The notes under the pieces are model-generated. The model was not told the origin of the DNA, made no database searches, and saw only the letters and a list, made by a program, of their open reading frames with translations. A stretch of DNA of 64,000 bases from an uncultured Saprospiraceae bacterium (GTDB lineage: Bacteria; Bacteroidota; Bacteroidia; Chitinophagales; Saprospiraceae): positions 28,638-92,637 of the forward strand of contig CALIAU010000016.1 of NCBI GenBank assembly GCA_938045585.1, written 5' to 3'. This document shows positions 9,268-17,952 of the stretch, one piece after another. The position numbers and the translations under genes were made by a program. The number at the start of each line of letters is the position of its first letter. Position 1 is the stretch's first letter.

Positions 9268-9397
9268 GCGATAGGGACCTGCCTGCGTTCCTTGGAAGGC
9301 AGGTAGTAAGGGCGCGAATGCGGTCCAAAGGACCTGCCTGCGTGCGCAAGCAGGCAGGCGGAACCCCTGCATAGCCCGGACACCAAAGGTGTATCGC
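9268..9397. repeat. cruciform-like intergenic element with four hairpins
   Basis: The ends pair (GCGATA 9268-9273 with TATCGC 9392-9397), as do inner arms GGGC 9310-9313 and GCCC 9374-9377. Inside are ACCTGCC/GGCAGGT (9277-9304), GGTCC-AAA-GGACC (9322-9334), CCTGCCTGC/GCAGGCAGG (9333-9358) and ACACC-AAA-GGTGT (9380-9392). The GGTCC and CCTGCCTGC hairpins share bases and exclude each other. The set looks like a multibranched RNA or mobile repeat between the sucC and esterase 3' ends. I recall similar gene-end elements in other Bacteroidota, but cannot confirm this here. Confidence 0.65.
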
Positions 9398-9416
9398 CCT
9401 AAAATTAAATATACTA

Positions 9417-10091
9417 CTATCCCCTACTTAACTCAATCTTAAACTCTTCGAATTTTTCTTGAACTACCTGCGGATAGATTTTGTGTTCGCCTTGGAACAT
9501 CTTATACTTCAATTGTAATCCATGTTTTGCAGCGACTTCTTGAAGTTGTTCTTCTCGGGCGTCTGTGAGATAGGGATCCTTGTCACCGTACACCATATGC
9601 AATGCTTTCTGATTGATTGACTTTATATATTCTGGATCAAAGCTAATATCTTCTGGCACCCATCCTGCATAATTTAGAAAGGCATCAAAGTGTATTTGCT
9701 TATTGTGCAACCATCGCCAAATAGTAGTCCCACCCTGTGAAAAACCAAACAAGATTATCTTAGTCTCTTTTGATATTAGGCTTTGATATTTCTCGTAGAC
9801 CTTTGAAAGAAGATTAGAATAGTCTTCAATTTCAGTTAGTCTATTCTTTTTCGTCATCCAGCTTGCTGCAGGTCTTCCTCTAAGACCATCCCAGTAAAAT
9901 TTAGAGAGACCCTCGACTGAGATAAGAAAATGATCCTCATCTGTCCAATCCATCTTTTGCAAGATATTTTCCGCTAGCATGCCGTAACCGTGACACATAA
10001 TCCATAGGTATTTACAGTTCTCGGGGGCTGCCTCATTCGTATAATACTGAGCTGTTTTAGTCACTTCAATATTATGTTCACATATACGCAT
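9417..10091 (-). CDS. alpha/beta hydrolase, phospholipase/carboxylesterase type
   Basis: A 224-aa cytoplasmic serine hydrolase of the carboxylesterase/phospholipase 2 family. The nucleophile elbow is GFSQGG (Ser about residue 118), the acid is the Asp in YGDKDPYLT, and the His is in GEHKI, in the right order and spacing. An oxyanion-type segment HGYGML follows beta-3. There is no signal peptide. The physiological substrate is unknown; family members hydrolyse short esters or lysophospholipids. It is convergent with sucC across the repeat element and divergent from the oxidase subunit gene. Confidence 0.85.
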   Translation of the reverse strand: MRICEHNIEVTKTAQYYTNEAAPENCKYLWIMCHGYGMLAENILQKMDWTDEDHFLISVEGLSKFYWDGLRGRPAASWMTKKNRLTEIEDYSNLLSKVYEKYQSLISKETKIILFGFSQGGTTIWRWLHNKQIHFDAFLNYAGWVPEDISFDPEYIKSINQKALHMVYGDKDPYLTDAREEQLQEVAAKHGLQLKYKMFQGEHKIYPQVVQEKFEEFKIELSRG

Positions 10092-10149
10092 AGAAAATTA
10101 TTTTTAGTTAGTGAAAACAAGCTATAGCTGTATTTGTTTAACTTGTAAT

Positions 10150-10743
10150 ATGGCGAATAAAAAAGACTTTGTAATCCATCCGCAAACTATTATTCTTTAT
10201 TTAGTTCTGGGAGGAATAAGCATGTTGTTTTTAGGCTTTACCGCTGCCTATATGTATAATCGAGTTCAGTTTGGTCTAACCTCGGTTGCTTTACCAAATC
10301 TCTTTTACTTCAACACCCTCCTACTTATTATGTGCAGTTATCTATTTTCTAGGACTAAACGTGCATACCTAAATGATGATACTAGCCTTTATCAGAAACT
10401 ACTCTGGGCGACCCTGGCCTGTACGCTCGTTTTTTTGATTTTACAAGTTCTTGCATGGCTTCAACTTAAGAGTATGAACTCTGATCTTATTGAAGGAAAC
10501 ATGACGACATATTTATATGCTTTATCTGGTCTACATTTTGCGCATGTTATTGCAGGTATACCCTTCCTATGTTACTTTATATATGTGGCTCATTATCGCA
10601 TGAAGGAACCAGTCAGTGTGCTTATCTACTTTACAGATCCTGACAAAAAGAGAAGTTTAGACCTACTTAGTACCTATTGGCATTATTTAGACTTTTTATG
10701 GATATTTCTAGTCTTATTCTTCTTACTTAACTATCTCATTTAA
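10150..10743 (+). CDS. cytochrome c oxidase subunit III-like protein
   Basis: A heme-copper oxidase subunit III family membrane protein with five predicted transmembrane helices. Family traits are the helix containing SGLHFAHVIAGIPFL with its conserved His residues, and the last-helix segment TYWHYLDFLWIFLVLFFLLN. It is 197 aa with the start at the ATG in MANKKDFVIH; an upstream GTG at 10111 would add an unlikely Cys-rich extension. No other oxidase subunit lies in the window, so it is either an extra subunit III or belongs to an oxidase encoded elsewhere. Confidence 0.88.
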   Translation: MANKKDFVIHPQTIILYLVLGGISMLFLGFTAAYMYNRVQFGLTSVALPNLFYFNTLLLIMCSYLFSRTKRAYLNDDTSLYQKLLWATLACTLVFLILQVLAWLQLKSMNSDLIEGNMTTYLYALSGLHFAHVIAGIPFLCYFIYVAHYRMKEPVSVLIYFTDPDKKRSLDLLSTYWHYLDFLWIFLVLFFLLNYLI

Positions 10744-10807
10744 GCAGCATTGCTGAAAATATCCACGTCGTTTATAGTACAAAATAATCTAATATGTGTT
10801 TTATTGC

Positions 10808-10839
10808 TTTGATTTTAAGCGATTTAAACAATACCTTTG
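10808..10839 (+). promoter_or_regulatory. promoter of the TlpA-like lipoprotein gene
   Basis: TTTG (10808-10811), a 20-bp spacer and TACCTTTG (10832-10839) give a near-ideal Bacteroidota promoter. Transcription would start at about 10846, leaving a leader of about 30 nt to the ATG at 10876. This excludes a start at 10837. Confidence 0.8.
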
Positions 10840-10875
10840 CAGTCAAATAGACAATTTCCGTTAAATATTACGATC

Positions 10876-11991
10876 ATGAAAAATTTATTACAACTACTAC
10901 TTTTCTCTTGTGTTCTTTTAGTTATCTCTAGTTGTGGAGATGATAAGGGCTTGACTGTTCAAGGTACGATAGAGGATGCACCCAGTATGAACATCTTTTT
11001 TGACAAGACGGGTCCTGATAAAACGACACAGTCTCTTGAGAGTGTTCAGTCAGGAGCTGACGGTAGTTTTAAATTTAAATTTCCTGAAGGCTTAGCAGGA
11101 GGTACCTATCGTGTAAGAGTGGGAGCACGTGCAGCAGAGGTGATTCTTTTAGGCGGAGAGAAGTCTATACACATCAATGGAAAATTAGATGATCTAAAAA
11201 CATACAATTACGATGTAACTGGATCTCCAACTAGTGAGCAGTTTTCCAAAACCTTACAACAATACTATAGTGGTGAAATCAGCAAGTTAGATTTACAGAC
11301 ATTAATAACGAATGACCTAGACCCTCTTGTTGCCATGCCACTTGCTATTAAGGTCTACCAAAATAGTCCAGAATATGCCGGCTTACACAGAATCATCTGT
11401 ACGCGTTTAACTGATAAATATCCTGATCTTGATTGTACAGAAACATATGAAGGACTTGTTCAGCAATTAGAGGCGCAGAATGCGCGTGCTAAAAGAAATA
11501 AATACAATGTGGAGGTAGGTCAAATGGCGCCAGAAATTGCTCTACCGGGATTAGATGGCAAAACAAGAAAACTTTCTGATCTAAAAGGAGAAATTGTCTT
11601 ACTTGACTTTTGGGCGAGCTGGTGTGGACCATGTAGAAAGGCTAACCCACATTTAGTAAGTGTCTATAGAAAATATAAGGATCAAGGTTTTACGGTGTAT
11701 TCTTTATCGCTAGATGGACTTGACAAAAGAACCAAGGCACGATATAAGGGTGACCAAAAGCAGATTGACGCTAAATTAGCAGATTCTAAGAAGCGATGGA
11801 AGAATGCTATAGAGAAGGATAAACTCATATGGGATCATCATGTGTCTGCATTAGAAAAATGGGACACGCAGGCTGCTAAAGAATATGGTGTACGTTCGAT
11901 TCCTTCTACCTTCTTAATAGATCGTGATGGGAAAATTGCTGCTTTAAATCCGAGGAATACTCTTGAACAAGAGTTATTGAAGATTCTTTAG
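10876..11991 (+). CDS. TlpA-family thiol:disulfide lipoprotein with N-terminal DUF4369-like domain
   Basis: A periplasm-facing lipoprotein: signal peptide ending in the lipobox VISSC (Cys about residue 20), an N-terminal beta-rich domain resembling DUF4369 (about 25-110), a helical linker, and a C-terminal thioredoxin-like TlpA domain (about 215-371) with the active site WCGPC. A cis-Pro motif is present in SIPSTFLI. Such proteins reduce or isomerise disulfides in exported proteins, for example during cytochrome c maturation. The start at 10876 is set by the promoter at 10808-10839. It is followed 16 bp later by another lipoprotein gene, probably in the same transcript. Confidence 0.9.
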   Translation: MKNLLQLLLFSCVLLVISSCGDDKGLTVQGTIEDAPSMNIFFDKTGPDKTTQSLESVQSGADGSFKFKFPEGLAGGTYRVRVGARAAEVILLGGEKSIHINGKLDDLKTYNYDVTGSPTSEQFSKTLQQYYSGEISKLDLQTLITNDLDPLVAMPLAIKVYQNSPEYAGLHRIICTRLTDKYPDLDCTETYEGLVQQLEAQNARAKRNKYNVEVGQMAPEIALPGLDGKTRKLSDLKGEIVLLDFWASWCGPCRKANPHLVSVYRKYKDQGFTVYSLSLDGLDKRTKARYKGDQKQIDAKLADSKKRWKNAIEKDKLIWDHHVSALEKWDTQAAKEYGVRSIPSTFLIDRDGKIAALNPRNTLEQELLKIL

Positions 11992-12007
11992 GCAGTTCTA
12001 CAAGTTC

Positions 12008-13096
12008 ATGAGAACAGCTTACTTCCTTCTTTTCCTTGCAATATGCATTTTCTACGCATGTTCTGAACCCGATAAAATGGAAGGCCCAACGCCGCCATCA
12101 AGTTCTGCATGCAGTCCTTTTTATACCCCACCATCAGGTTACTTCTATGGACAGCAATGTATTCCAGATTTTAATTATAGAGTCCATGCTTTCCAATTTG
12201 TCACAGATGACATAGGCTATGCACTTTGTGGAAATAACGTAGGAGGAAGAGCAGAGGTAATTAAGACAACAGATGGTGGGAAAACTTGGATTGACTTTGA
12301 TCTGCCCTGGAATCAATCGCCTAAGTCCCTATTTTTTAAAAATGAGTTAGAAGGTTTTGTCACTGTACATGATGTTACAGGCTGTCCTCCACCAAATTGT
12401 TTACATAAGTGTGTTCTGTATAGAACGCTTGATGGTGGCACTACTTGGCGTAAATTTGATTATGCAGATTTGAAGGGTATTTTACACCAAATACAGCTAG
12501 ATGCAAGTGGAACCGCCTATGCCATGCTAACATTCGAACAGAATTATACACTCATGAAATCTGAGGATAATGGCGAGAAATGGGATACCTTATTTGCATC
12601 TCCTGATCTTTTGTTTAAGTCAATACACTTTAGTTTTACGTTATATGAAGACGCTATTTATGCCGGTGGTCGAGATGGTAAAATTCTTAAAATCTCGAAG
12701 GAAGGTGAATTATTAAACAGCATACAAACACCTGAGGATTTTATTAATGATCTTAAAATTATTGATGAAGACAACATGTTTATTTCGGGCAGTGGAACGT
12801 TGATCAAAACGACAGATGGAGGCTTGACTTGGGATGAGATTAATGATTCTTCTACACGTATTATTGAATTTTACGATGCTAACACGGGCATAGTTCTTTT
12901 GTCCAATCGGATTGGTGGCGGAGATGTTTATCTATCCTATGATATATTGGCAGCTACTATTGATGGGGGTGACACATGGGAAACAGGACCAGAGTATCAA
13001 AACATATTGATACAATTTACAAATACTAGAAATAGAAGTAATGATCGTACTCAGTGTTTTATTGATGATAAGCTCTTTACCTTACAAAAACAGTAA
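12008..13096 (+). CDS. lipoprotein with BNR/Asp-box (Ycf48-like) repeats
   Basis: A 362-aa lipoprotein (lipobox FYAC, Cys about residue 19) built from beta-propeller repeats. At least five Asp-box motifs of the S/T-x-D-x-G-x-x-W type can be seen: TTDGGKTW, TLDGGTTW, SEDNGEKW, TTDGGLTW and TIDGGDTW. This arrangement is typical of Ycf48-like or sialidase-like propellers. No sialidase catalytic Arg triad or Tyr was recognised, so a structural or binding role is more likely. A Cys-rich patch (CPPPNCLHKC) interrupts the second blade. It is co-directional with the TlpA-like gene. Confidence 0.85.
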   Translation: MRTAYFLLFLAICIFYACSEPDKMEGPTPPSSSACSPFYTPPSGYFYGQQCIPDFNYRVHAFQFVTDDIGYALCGNNVGGRAEVIKTTDGGKTWIDFDLPWNQSPKSLFFKNELEGFVTVHDVTGCPPPNCLHKCVLYRTLDGGTTWRKFDYADLKGILHQIQLDASGTAYAMLTFEQNYTLMKSEDNGEKWDTLFASPDLLFKSIHFSFTLYEDAIYAGGRDGKILKISKEGELLNSIQTPEDFINDLKIIDEDNMFISGSGTLIKTTDGGLTWDEINDSSTRIIEFYDANTGIVLLSNRIGGGDVYLSYDILAATIDGGDTWETGPEYQNILIQFTNTRNRSNDRTQCFIDDKLFTLQKQ

Positions 13097-13100
13097 GTGC

Positions 13101-13865
13101 TTATTCGAATCCCCTATTTACTATACTTGAAATAACAATACCACATGCCACTGCTGCATTGAGTGACTCGGCTGCTCCTATTTTAGGAATTGATAAAATT
13201 TCAGTAGCTGTTTCCCTTACTTGCTCAGAAATACCTTTCCCCTCATTACCAATAATTATGGTTCCTGGGATATACTCGGGTTTTGCAAAAATACTTTCCC
13301 CATACATGGCGGTGGCGTAAAAGGGATGATTGGGAATATGCTCATATACATCTTGAAAATCAGCCGTACACATAGACACTCTTAAAAAGCTTCCCATGCT
13401 GGCTTGAATTACCTTGGGATTGTAAAAATCAGCAGAATTACGTGATCGAATAACAGATTGTATACCAAACCAATCCGCAATACGAATAATACTGCCTACA
13501 TTACCAGGATCTTGAACATCATCTAAATAGATGGAAAATTGGCCCTTAATTAACGGGATATTAAGGTTTTCCGACTTTTTATTAGCAACAATTAAGACTT
13601 GAATACCTGACCTTTGATTAGACAGAGCAATTAGGTCCTTCTCAGAAATTCTTATGACTTTATCCCGGTCTAGAGTTATATCTTTGCTTGCATTATCAAT
13701 CCAGCTTTGTGTGGCAATTATATATTCTATGTCAAAAGATGCGTTTGAAATTATCTCTGCACATATTTTATCGCCTTCAGCAAGAAATTTGCCGTAGTTT
13801 TTCCGAAATTTCGGAATATTTAAAGAGCGAACATATTTTTGAAGAGATGATGACCACTCTCGCAT
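13101..13865 (-). CDS. TrmH/SpoU-family RNA 2'-O-methyltransferase
   Basis: A SPOUT-fold methyltransferase acting on rRNA or tRNA. A basic N-terminal substrate-binding domain (about residues 1-90) precedes the catalytic domain, which carries the three SpoU motifs: DVQDPGNVGSIIRIADWFG, IIIGNEGKGIS, and IPKIGAAESLNAAVACGIV. The start is taken at MREWSSSL (13865). A longer frame to 13907 would run into the spacer of the divergent tamL gene and adds unlikely sequence. RlmB-like specificity is possible but not decidable here. Confidence 0.9.
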   Translation of the reverse strand: MREWSSSLQKYVRSLNIPKFRKNYGKFLAEGDKICAEIISNASFDIEYIIATQSWIDNASKDITLDRDKVIRISEKDLIALSNQRSGIQVLIVANKKSENLNIPLIKGQFSIYLDDVQDPGNVGSIIRIADWFGIQSVIRSRNSADFYNPKVIQASMGSFLRVSMCTADFQDVYEHIPNHPFYATAMYGESIFAKPEYIPGTIIIGNEGKGISEQVRETATEILSIPKIGAAESLNAAVACGIVISSIVNRGFE

Positions 13866-13912
13866 GGTATAAAAGTCATTTTGTTGGAAAATTATATGAT
13901 AACACAAGATAC

Positions 13913-16270
13913 ATGAGAGTAGGCTATTTGCTAATATTATCAGTTTTATTTCTGTCTTCTTGTAGTACGAATAAGTACCTCCAAGATGACCAAACCCTAC
14001 TTACGCGGAATGAGATAATCTATTCCAAGGACAGCAAGGTAGAGGATAAAACCGCACTGAATCTTGAGCTGAATAGTCTCATGCATCAACAGCCCAATAC
14101 AAATTTTGCCTTTCTCTTTCCGAGAGAGTGGTACTACTTTAGACATTCTTCTCCTGGAGATACAAGTTGGTATAACAACTGGATACGTGGAAGCTTTGGG
14201 GAACCACCCGCATTCTACTATGAAGAAGATGCACAAAAATCATCTGATGCTATTGAGAAATTTCTCAGAAACATCAAAGGTTATTTTAATGCTAAAGTGA
14301 ATTATGATGCCTATAGTTCGGATAAACGCACCGTTGTCGATTACCATATAGATACAGGAACACGCTACAAGATTAATTCGATACAATATATTGGAACAGA
14401 TGACGAAGTTCTAGAAGTCATAGAAGAGATAAAATCTGAAAGCTACCTCAAGCCAGGCATGCCGGTGAATGCGTATGATTTTGATTTAGAGAAAAGTAGA
14501 ATCGTAAGAGAACTGCAAAACCGAGGTTACGTTAACTTCGTGGATAAATACTTAGAAGTAAAAGGGGACAGCAGTAATCTTGACTACAGTATTGACTTTT
14601 TTATTGATGTCAGAAATCCCTCTAAGTCAAATTTTCATAGACAGTATCATATTGACCAAATTAATGTGTTCACAGATTACACCAATGGTCAGGATACCAC
14701 CGCACTCTTTGCGGATGCATATAATGAGAAAAAGTACAAACGCATTGGAGATGACTTTATTATAAAGCCAAGCGCCATCGATGATGTGATATTTATGAAG
14801 CGAGGAGATCTCTATTCTCGAGATAATCGCTACAAAACGCTAAGAAAACTTTCTAATCTAGGTACCTATAAATTTGTGAACGTTGCTCCCTTTACTATTC
14901 CGGGTAGAGACTCCCTAATAAACTATAATATTTTTCTCACGCCTTATGAAAATAAATGGATAGCTGACGCAGGTCTCGATGTATTCTACTCTACCCTTAG
15001 TGCAGCTGCTCAACAACTCATAGGTTTTTCCGTGGGTGGTGCCTTGCAGAATAGAAACACCTTTGGAGGTGCTGAGAGAAATAGGCTTTCTGCTGAACTA
15101 GGTTTTGAATTTGAATTGTTTAGAGAGATGGATACTTCGCCATTGGACATTCGGACTAATACGATAAGTATAAGTATTCAAGATAATTTAGAAATTCCAA
15201 GGTTTAAGGACATCATAGGTTCTGTAGGCCTAATGAATAAGATTGGTCTGCTTAGCAACAACTATTACACAAGTATTAAGGAAGAAACTACCACACAGAT
15301 AGGTTTAGGTTATAACTTCCAAAAAATCATAGACAACTACGATATTTCGCGTTTCAACTTTAGTTATGGTTTTCAATTCAAACCAAATAAGCAATCCCAA
15401 CTAGACTTGCGCCAGGTGGGTTTAGACTATTATATTTTCGAAACGACGCAGAGTTTCAGGATTAACATCCTTAATAACAATCCACTTCTAGAGGCCAGCT
15501 TTGAAGATGTCCTTTTAACAGGTTTCCTATTTAGAGAATTATCTTACATCAAAGAATCCAATCCAAGTTTTGCCTCAAGAAACTCATGGGCATTCTTCAC
15601 AACTGCAGAAATATCAGGTTTTGAATCTATGTTGGCGAATGGCGCACGTAATTTGTTTGCGGATGAGGATAAAGCTTTCAGCCTTGGCAATGTCACCTTT
15701 GCCAATTTTTTAAAGCTACAATTAGATGGTAGATATTATAAGGGTATAACTCAAAACTCCAATCTTGCGTTTAGGTTGTATAGCGGTATCATACATCCCT
15801 ATTATGATGATGATGTCAATCCGTATATTACCCAGTTTTTTTCAGGTGGACCGAATAGCATACGCGCTTGGCAGACAAGAGAGTTGGGACCAGGGAAACA
15901 TTTAGAACCACCTAACACTTCTACTAGAAACTTCTTTCAGACAGGAGATATTAAACTAGAGTTCAATGTAGAATATCGTTTTGATATCTTCTGGATATTA
16001 GAAGGTGCTCTATTTGTGGACGGAGGCAATGTCTGGACCTTAGAAGACGATGGCAGACGAATAGGCACACAATTTAATAGAAACTTTATATCAGATATCG
16101 CCCTAGGGACAGGTTGGGGAATTCGATGGGACCTCACTTATTTTCATATTCGTGCTGACTTTGGTTACAAACTTAGAACACCTTACTTAGATCCTAATAC
16201 GAATAGTCATTGGAATTTTAAATACGTTGGATTTGGGAATGCAAATTTTGCAGTTAACTATCCGTTTTAA
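13913..16270 (+). CDS. tamL: TamL, lipoprotein form of TamA (BamA-like barrel)
   Basis: Outer-membrane insertion factor of the Omp85 superfamily. The 785-aa product starts at MRVGYLL, with a lipobox LSSC at about residues 15-18. This is the feature that separates the Bacteroidota TamL from proteobacterial TamA. POTRA-like segments follow (about 130-330, with KPGMPVNAYDFDLEK) and then a 16-strand-type barrel with the family motifs GGPNSIRAWQTRELGPG and FVDGGNVW. The C-terminus ends in an aromatic strand (NYPF). The frame is open further upstream to 13688, but that part overlaps the divergent methyltransferase. A TamB partner is not in the window. Confidence 0.92.
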   Translation: MRVGYLLILSVLFLSSCSTNKYLQDDQTLLTRNEIIYSKDSKVEDKTALNLELNSLMHQQPNTNFAFLFPREWYYFRHSSPGDTSWYNNWIRGSFGEPPAFYYEEDAQKSSDAIEKFLRNIKGYFNAKVNYDAYSSDKRTVVDYHIDTGTRYKINSIQYIGTDDEVLEVIEEIKSESYLKPGMPVNAYDFDLEKSRIVRELQNRGYVNFVDKYLEVKGDSSNLDYSIDFFIDVRNPSKSNFHRQYHIDQINVFTDYTNGQDTTALFADAYNEKKYKRIGDDFIIKPSAIDDVIFMKRGDLYSRDNRYKTLRKLSNLGTYKFVNVAPFTIPGRDSLINYNIFLTPYENKWIADAGLDVFYSTLSAAAQQLIGFSVGGALQNRNTFGGAERNRLSAELGFEFELFREMDTSPLDIRTNTISISIQDNLEIPRFKDIIGSVGLMNKIGLLSNNYYTSIKEETTTQIGLGYNFQKIIDNYDISRFNFSYGFQFKPNKQSQLDLRQVGLDYYIFETTQSFRINILNNNPLLEASFEDVLLTGFLFRELSYIKESNPSFASRNSWAFFTTAEISGFESMLANGARNLFADEDKAFSLGNVTFANFLKLQLDGRYYKGITQNSNLAFRLYSGIIHPYYDDDVNPYITQFFSGGPNSIRAWQTRELGPGKHLEPPNTSTRNFFQTGDIKLEFNVEYRFDIFWILEGALFVDGGNVWTLEDDGRRIGTQFNRNFISDIALGTGWGIRWDLTYFHIRADFGYKLRTPYLDPNTNSHWNFKYVGFGNANFAVNYPF

Positions 16271-16525
16271 CGATTATGACATGCAGAGTATGCTTGCCAG
16301 TGCTCGCAATAAAGATAGTAAGAATAGTTTAAGCTAATGATTAAAGATGAAGTCCTGTAAAAGAAATAAAAAGCAATGTCGCTCCTGACATCCCTGGTAT
16401 GAGTCATTAGTTTCAATTAAGTTAAATAGGTAAGCACTAATTTCCAATAAGCTATCTAAATAAATAATTCCTTTTATTAACTATATTCGGTTGTTAGTAG
16501 CAAGCTCAGATATATCTTTTAATAT
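16271..16525. other. intergenic spacer
   Basis: 255 bp between tamL and an unknown gene. I see no RNA gene or coding remnant. A TTG (16491-16493) 19 bp before TATCTTTT (16513-16520) resembles a promoter with one mismatch, but it ends only 5 bp before the ATG. Confidence 0.4.
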
Positions 16526-17272
16526 ATGAAGATTAAGAAAACCAAATTAAAAAGTTTAGTCAAGGAAATCGTAGATACTCATTTTGTAGCTTTTATGATT
16601 TCTCACGGCTTCAAACATTTAAAATCCAAAAAGATATTTCTAAAGAGAAAAAATACGATTGATCAAACTGTACAGCTTAGTTTAAATCCTGTTATTGCTT
16701 ATCAACTAGATCAAGATTATGAAATTCATTTAATCACAAACTTGTCAACAGTTATTTCATCAAGTGATTTTGAGAACTGGCTTTCTGAGAACTTTAAAGA
16801 AAAATGGAGATATCAAAATACAATAAATATAATTCAATTTAAAACCAAAATTGCTAGGACAAAGTTCGAAGAAAAAGACTTTTCAATTACTAGCAAAGGT
16901 GAAATATTTAAAAAAGGAATTAGTCAATTAATAAATCAACAGGAGAATGAATTTCAAGGATTCAATGATTTTTCATCAGGGAAAGAATACTGGGAAAACA
17001 GTGTAAGTAATGACCTAGAATTAAAAAGTAATTGGGATTATTTATGGGATAACAAACCACTAAAAGACAAAATTAGTATTCAAGATTGTAGGTTGCTTAT
17101 TTATCTAAACAGACTTGAAGAGGCTAAAGCTGGATATAATGATATTTTCAAACTTTGCGAAGTTCAAAAGCAGAAGAATAAAATTAACCCTCCACATAAA
17201 GATCAACTAAAAGAATTCAATAAATATTACGAAAAAATAAAAGGGGAGTATAATAGCTTCATCGTGAAATAG
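16526..17272 (+). CDS. hypothetical protein, Lys-rich, no recognised family
   Basis: A 248-aa soluble protein with no signal peptide or membrane segment. The N-terminal half looks like an alpha/beta domain (FMISHGFKHLKSKKIFLKR, then LSLNPVIAY and IHLITNLST), loosely like DUF4304-type domains. The C-terminal half is helical and highly charged (residues about 150-248). The sequence is richer in Lys/Asn/Ile and in A+T than its neighbours, which may mark an accessory gene. No catalytic motif is visible. The neighbours (tamL, nth) do not suggest a role. Confidence 0.7.
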   Translation: MKIKKTKLKSLVKEIVDTHFVAFMISHGFKHLKSKKIFLKRKNTIDQTVQLSLNPVIAYQLDQDYEIHLITNLSTVISSSDFENWLSENFKEKWRYQNTINIIQFKTKIARTKFEEKDFSITSKGEIFKKGISQLINQQENEFQGFNDFSSGKEYWENSVSNDLELKSNWDYLWDNKPLKDKISIQDCRLLIYLNRLEEAKAGYNDIFKLCEVQKQKNKINPPHKDQLKEFNKYYEKIKGEYNSFIVK

Positions 17273-17316
17273 CCAACTACTAACAGGTACATCAAGCCTG
17301 ACTGGTGTCAAATATT

Positions 17317-17952
17317 CTACTTAAACAGTGTAGCTCTTCCATACTTTGAGCAAATAGGACAGCTATGTGGATCGTGCCCGCGCGCAGGACAATGCTCCCT
17401 ACCAAAAATTATGATTTGTAAATGGAGTTTGTTCCACGCCTCTTTTGGAAAGAGCTTCTTCAAATCCTTTTCAGTCTTTTCTACATTCTTTCCCGTACTC
17501 AGTTTCCATCTATAGGCCAGTCTGTGAATATGCGTGTCCACTGGAAAAGCTGGAATGCCAAAGGCCTGAGCCATAACTACTGAGGCAGTCTTATGGCCTA
17601 CACCGGGGAGTGCTTCTAAATCTTCTAAGTTTGCTGGCACTTCTCCCCCATGTTTATCAAGTAAAATCTGAGACAGCCCGGCAATCGCTTTTGATTTTCG
17701 CGGAGAAAGACCACAGGGACGTATTATCTCTCGAATTTTATCGACATCCTGATTTACCATCTTTTGCGGTGTATCCGCTAAGGCAAAAAGTGCTGGAGTA
17801 GTTTTATTTACGCGCGCATCTGTGCATTGAGCTGAGAGCAAGACAGCAATTAGTAAGGTATAAGGATCTTTGTGATCCAAAAAGATGGGCACTTCTGGAT
17901 AGTACTCTTCTAATATCTTATGAATCTTATTTGCTACCTCTTGCTTGCTCAT
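17317..17952 (-). CDS. nth: endonuclease III with an incomplete Fe-S cysteine set
   Basis: DNA glycosylase/AP lyase that removes oxidised pyrimidines. The helix-hairpin-helix LPGVGHKTA carries the catalytic Lys (about residue 120 by family alignment), and VDTHIHRLA has the catalytic Asp. The C-terminus has only three cysteines (Cys188, Cys198, Cys201) with C-x9-C-x2-C spacing and ends 10 residues later; the classical 4Fe-4S loop is C-x6-C-x2-C-x5-C. Cluster binding is therefore doubtful, as in some other Bacteroidota Nth proteins. It overlaps the upstream gene by 4 bp and is last in a four-gene operon. Confidence 0.93.
   Translation of the reverse strand: MSKQEVANKIHKILEEYYPEVPIFLDHKDPYTLLIAVLLSAQCTDARVNKTTPALFALADTPQKMVNQDVDKIREIIRPCGLSPRKSKAIAGLSQILLDKHGGEVPANLEDLEALPGVGHKTASVVMAQAFGIPAFPVDTHIHRLAYRWKLSTGKNVEKTEKDLKKLFPKEAWNKLHLQIIIFGREHCPARGHDPHSCPICSKYGRATLFK

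Noticed and set aside
9145..9358. CRISPR-like repeats
   Set aside because: Only two close copies of a palindromic core and one variant, with unequal spacing and no cas genes. It fits palindromic intergenic elements better.
9014..9386. Short antisense frames across the sucC end and the repeat element
   Set aside because: They are Cys/Arg/Leu-rich translations of GC-rich repeats and of the sucC antisense strand, with no codon pattern of real genes.
16491..16520. TTG-N19-TATCTTTT promoter before the unknown 248-aa gene
   Set aside because: The box has one mismatch and would put the transcript start at the ATG itself; plausible only for a leaderless mRNA.
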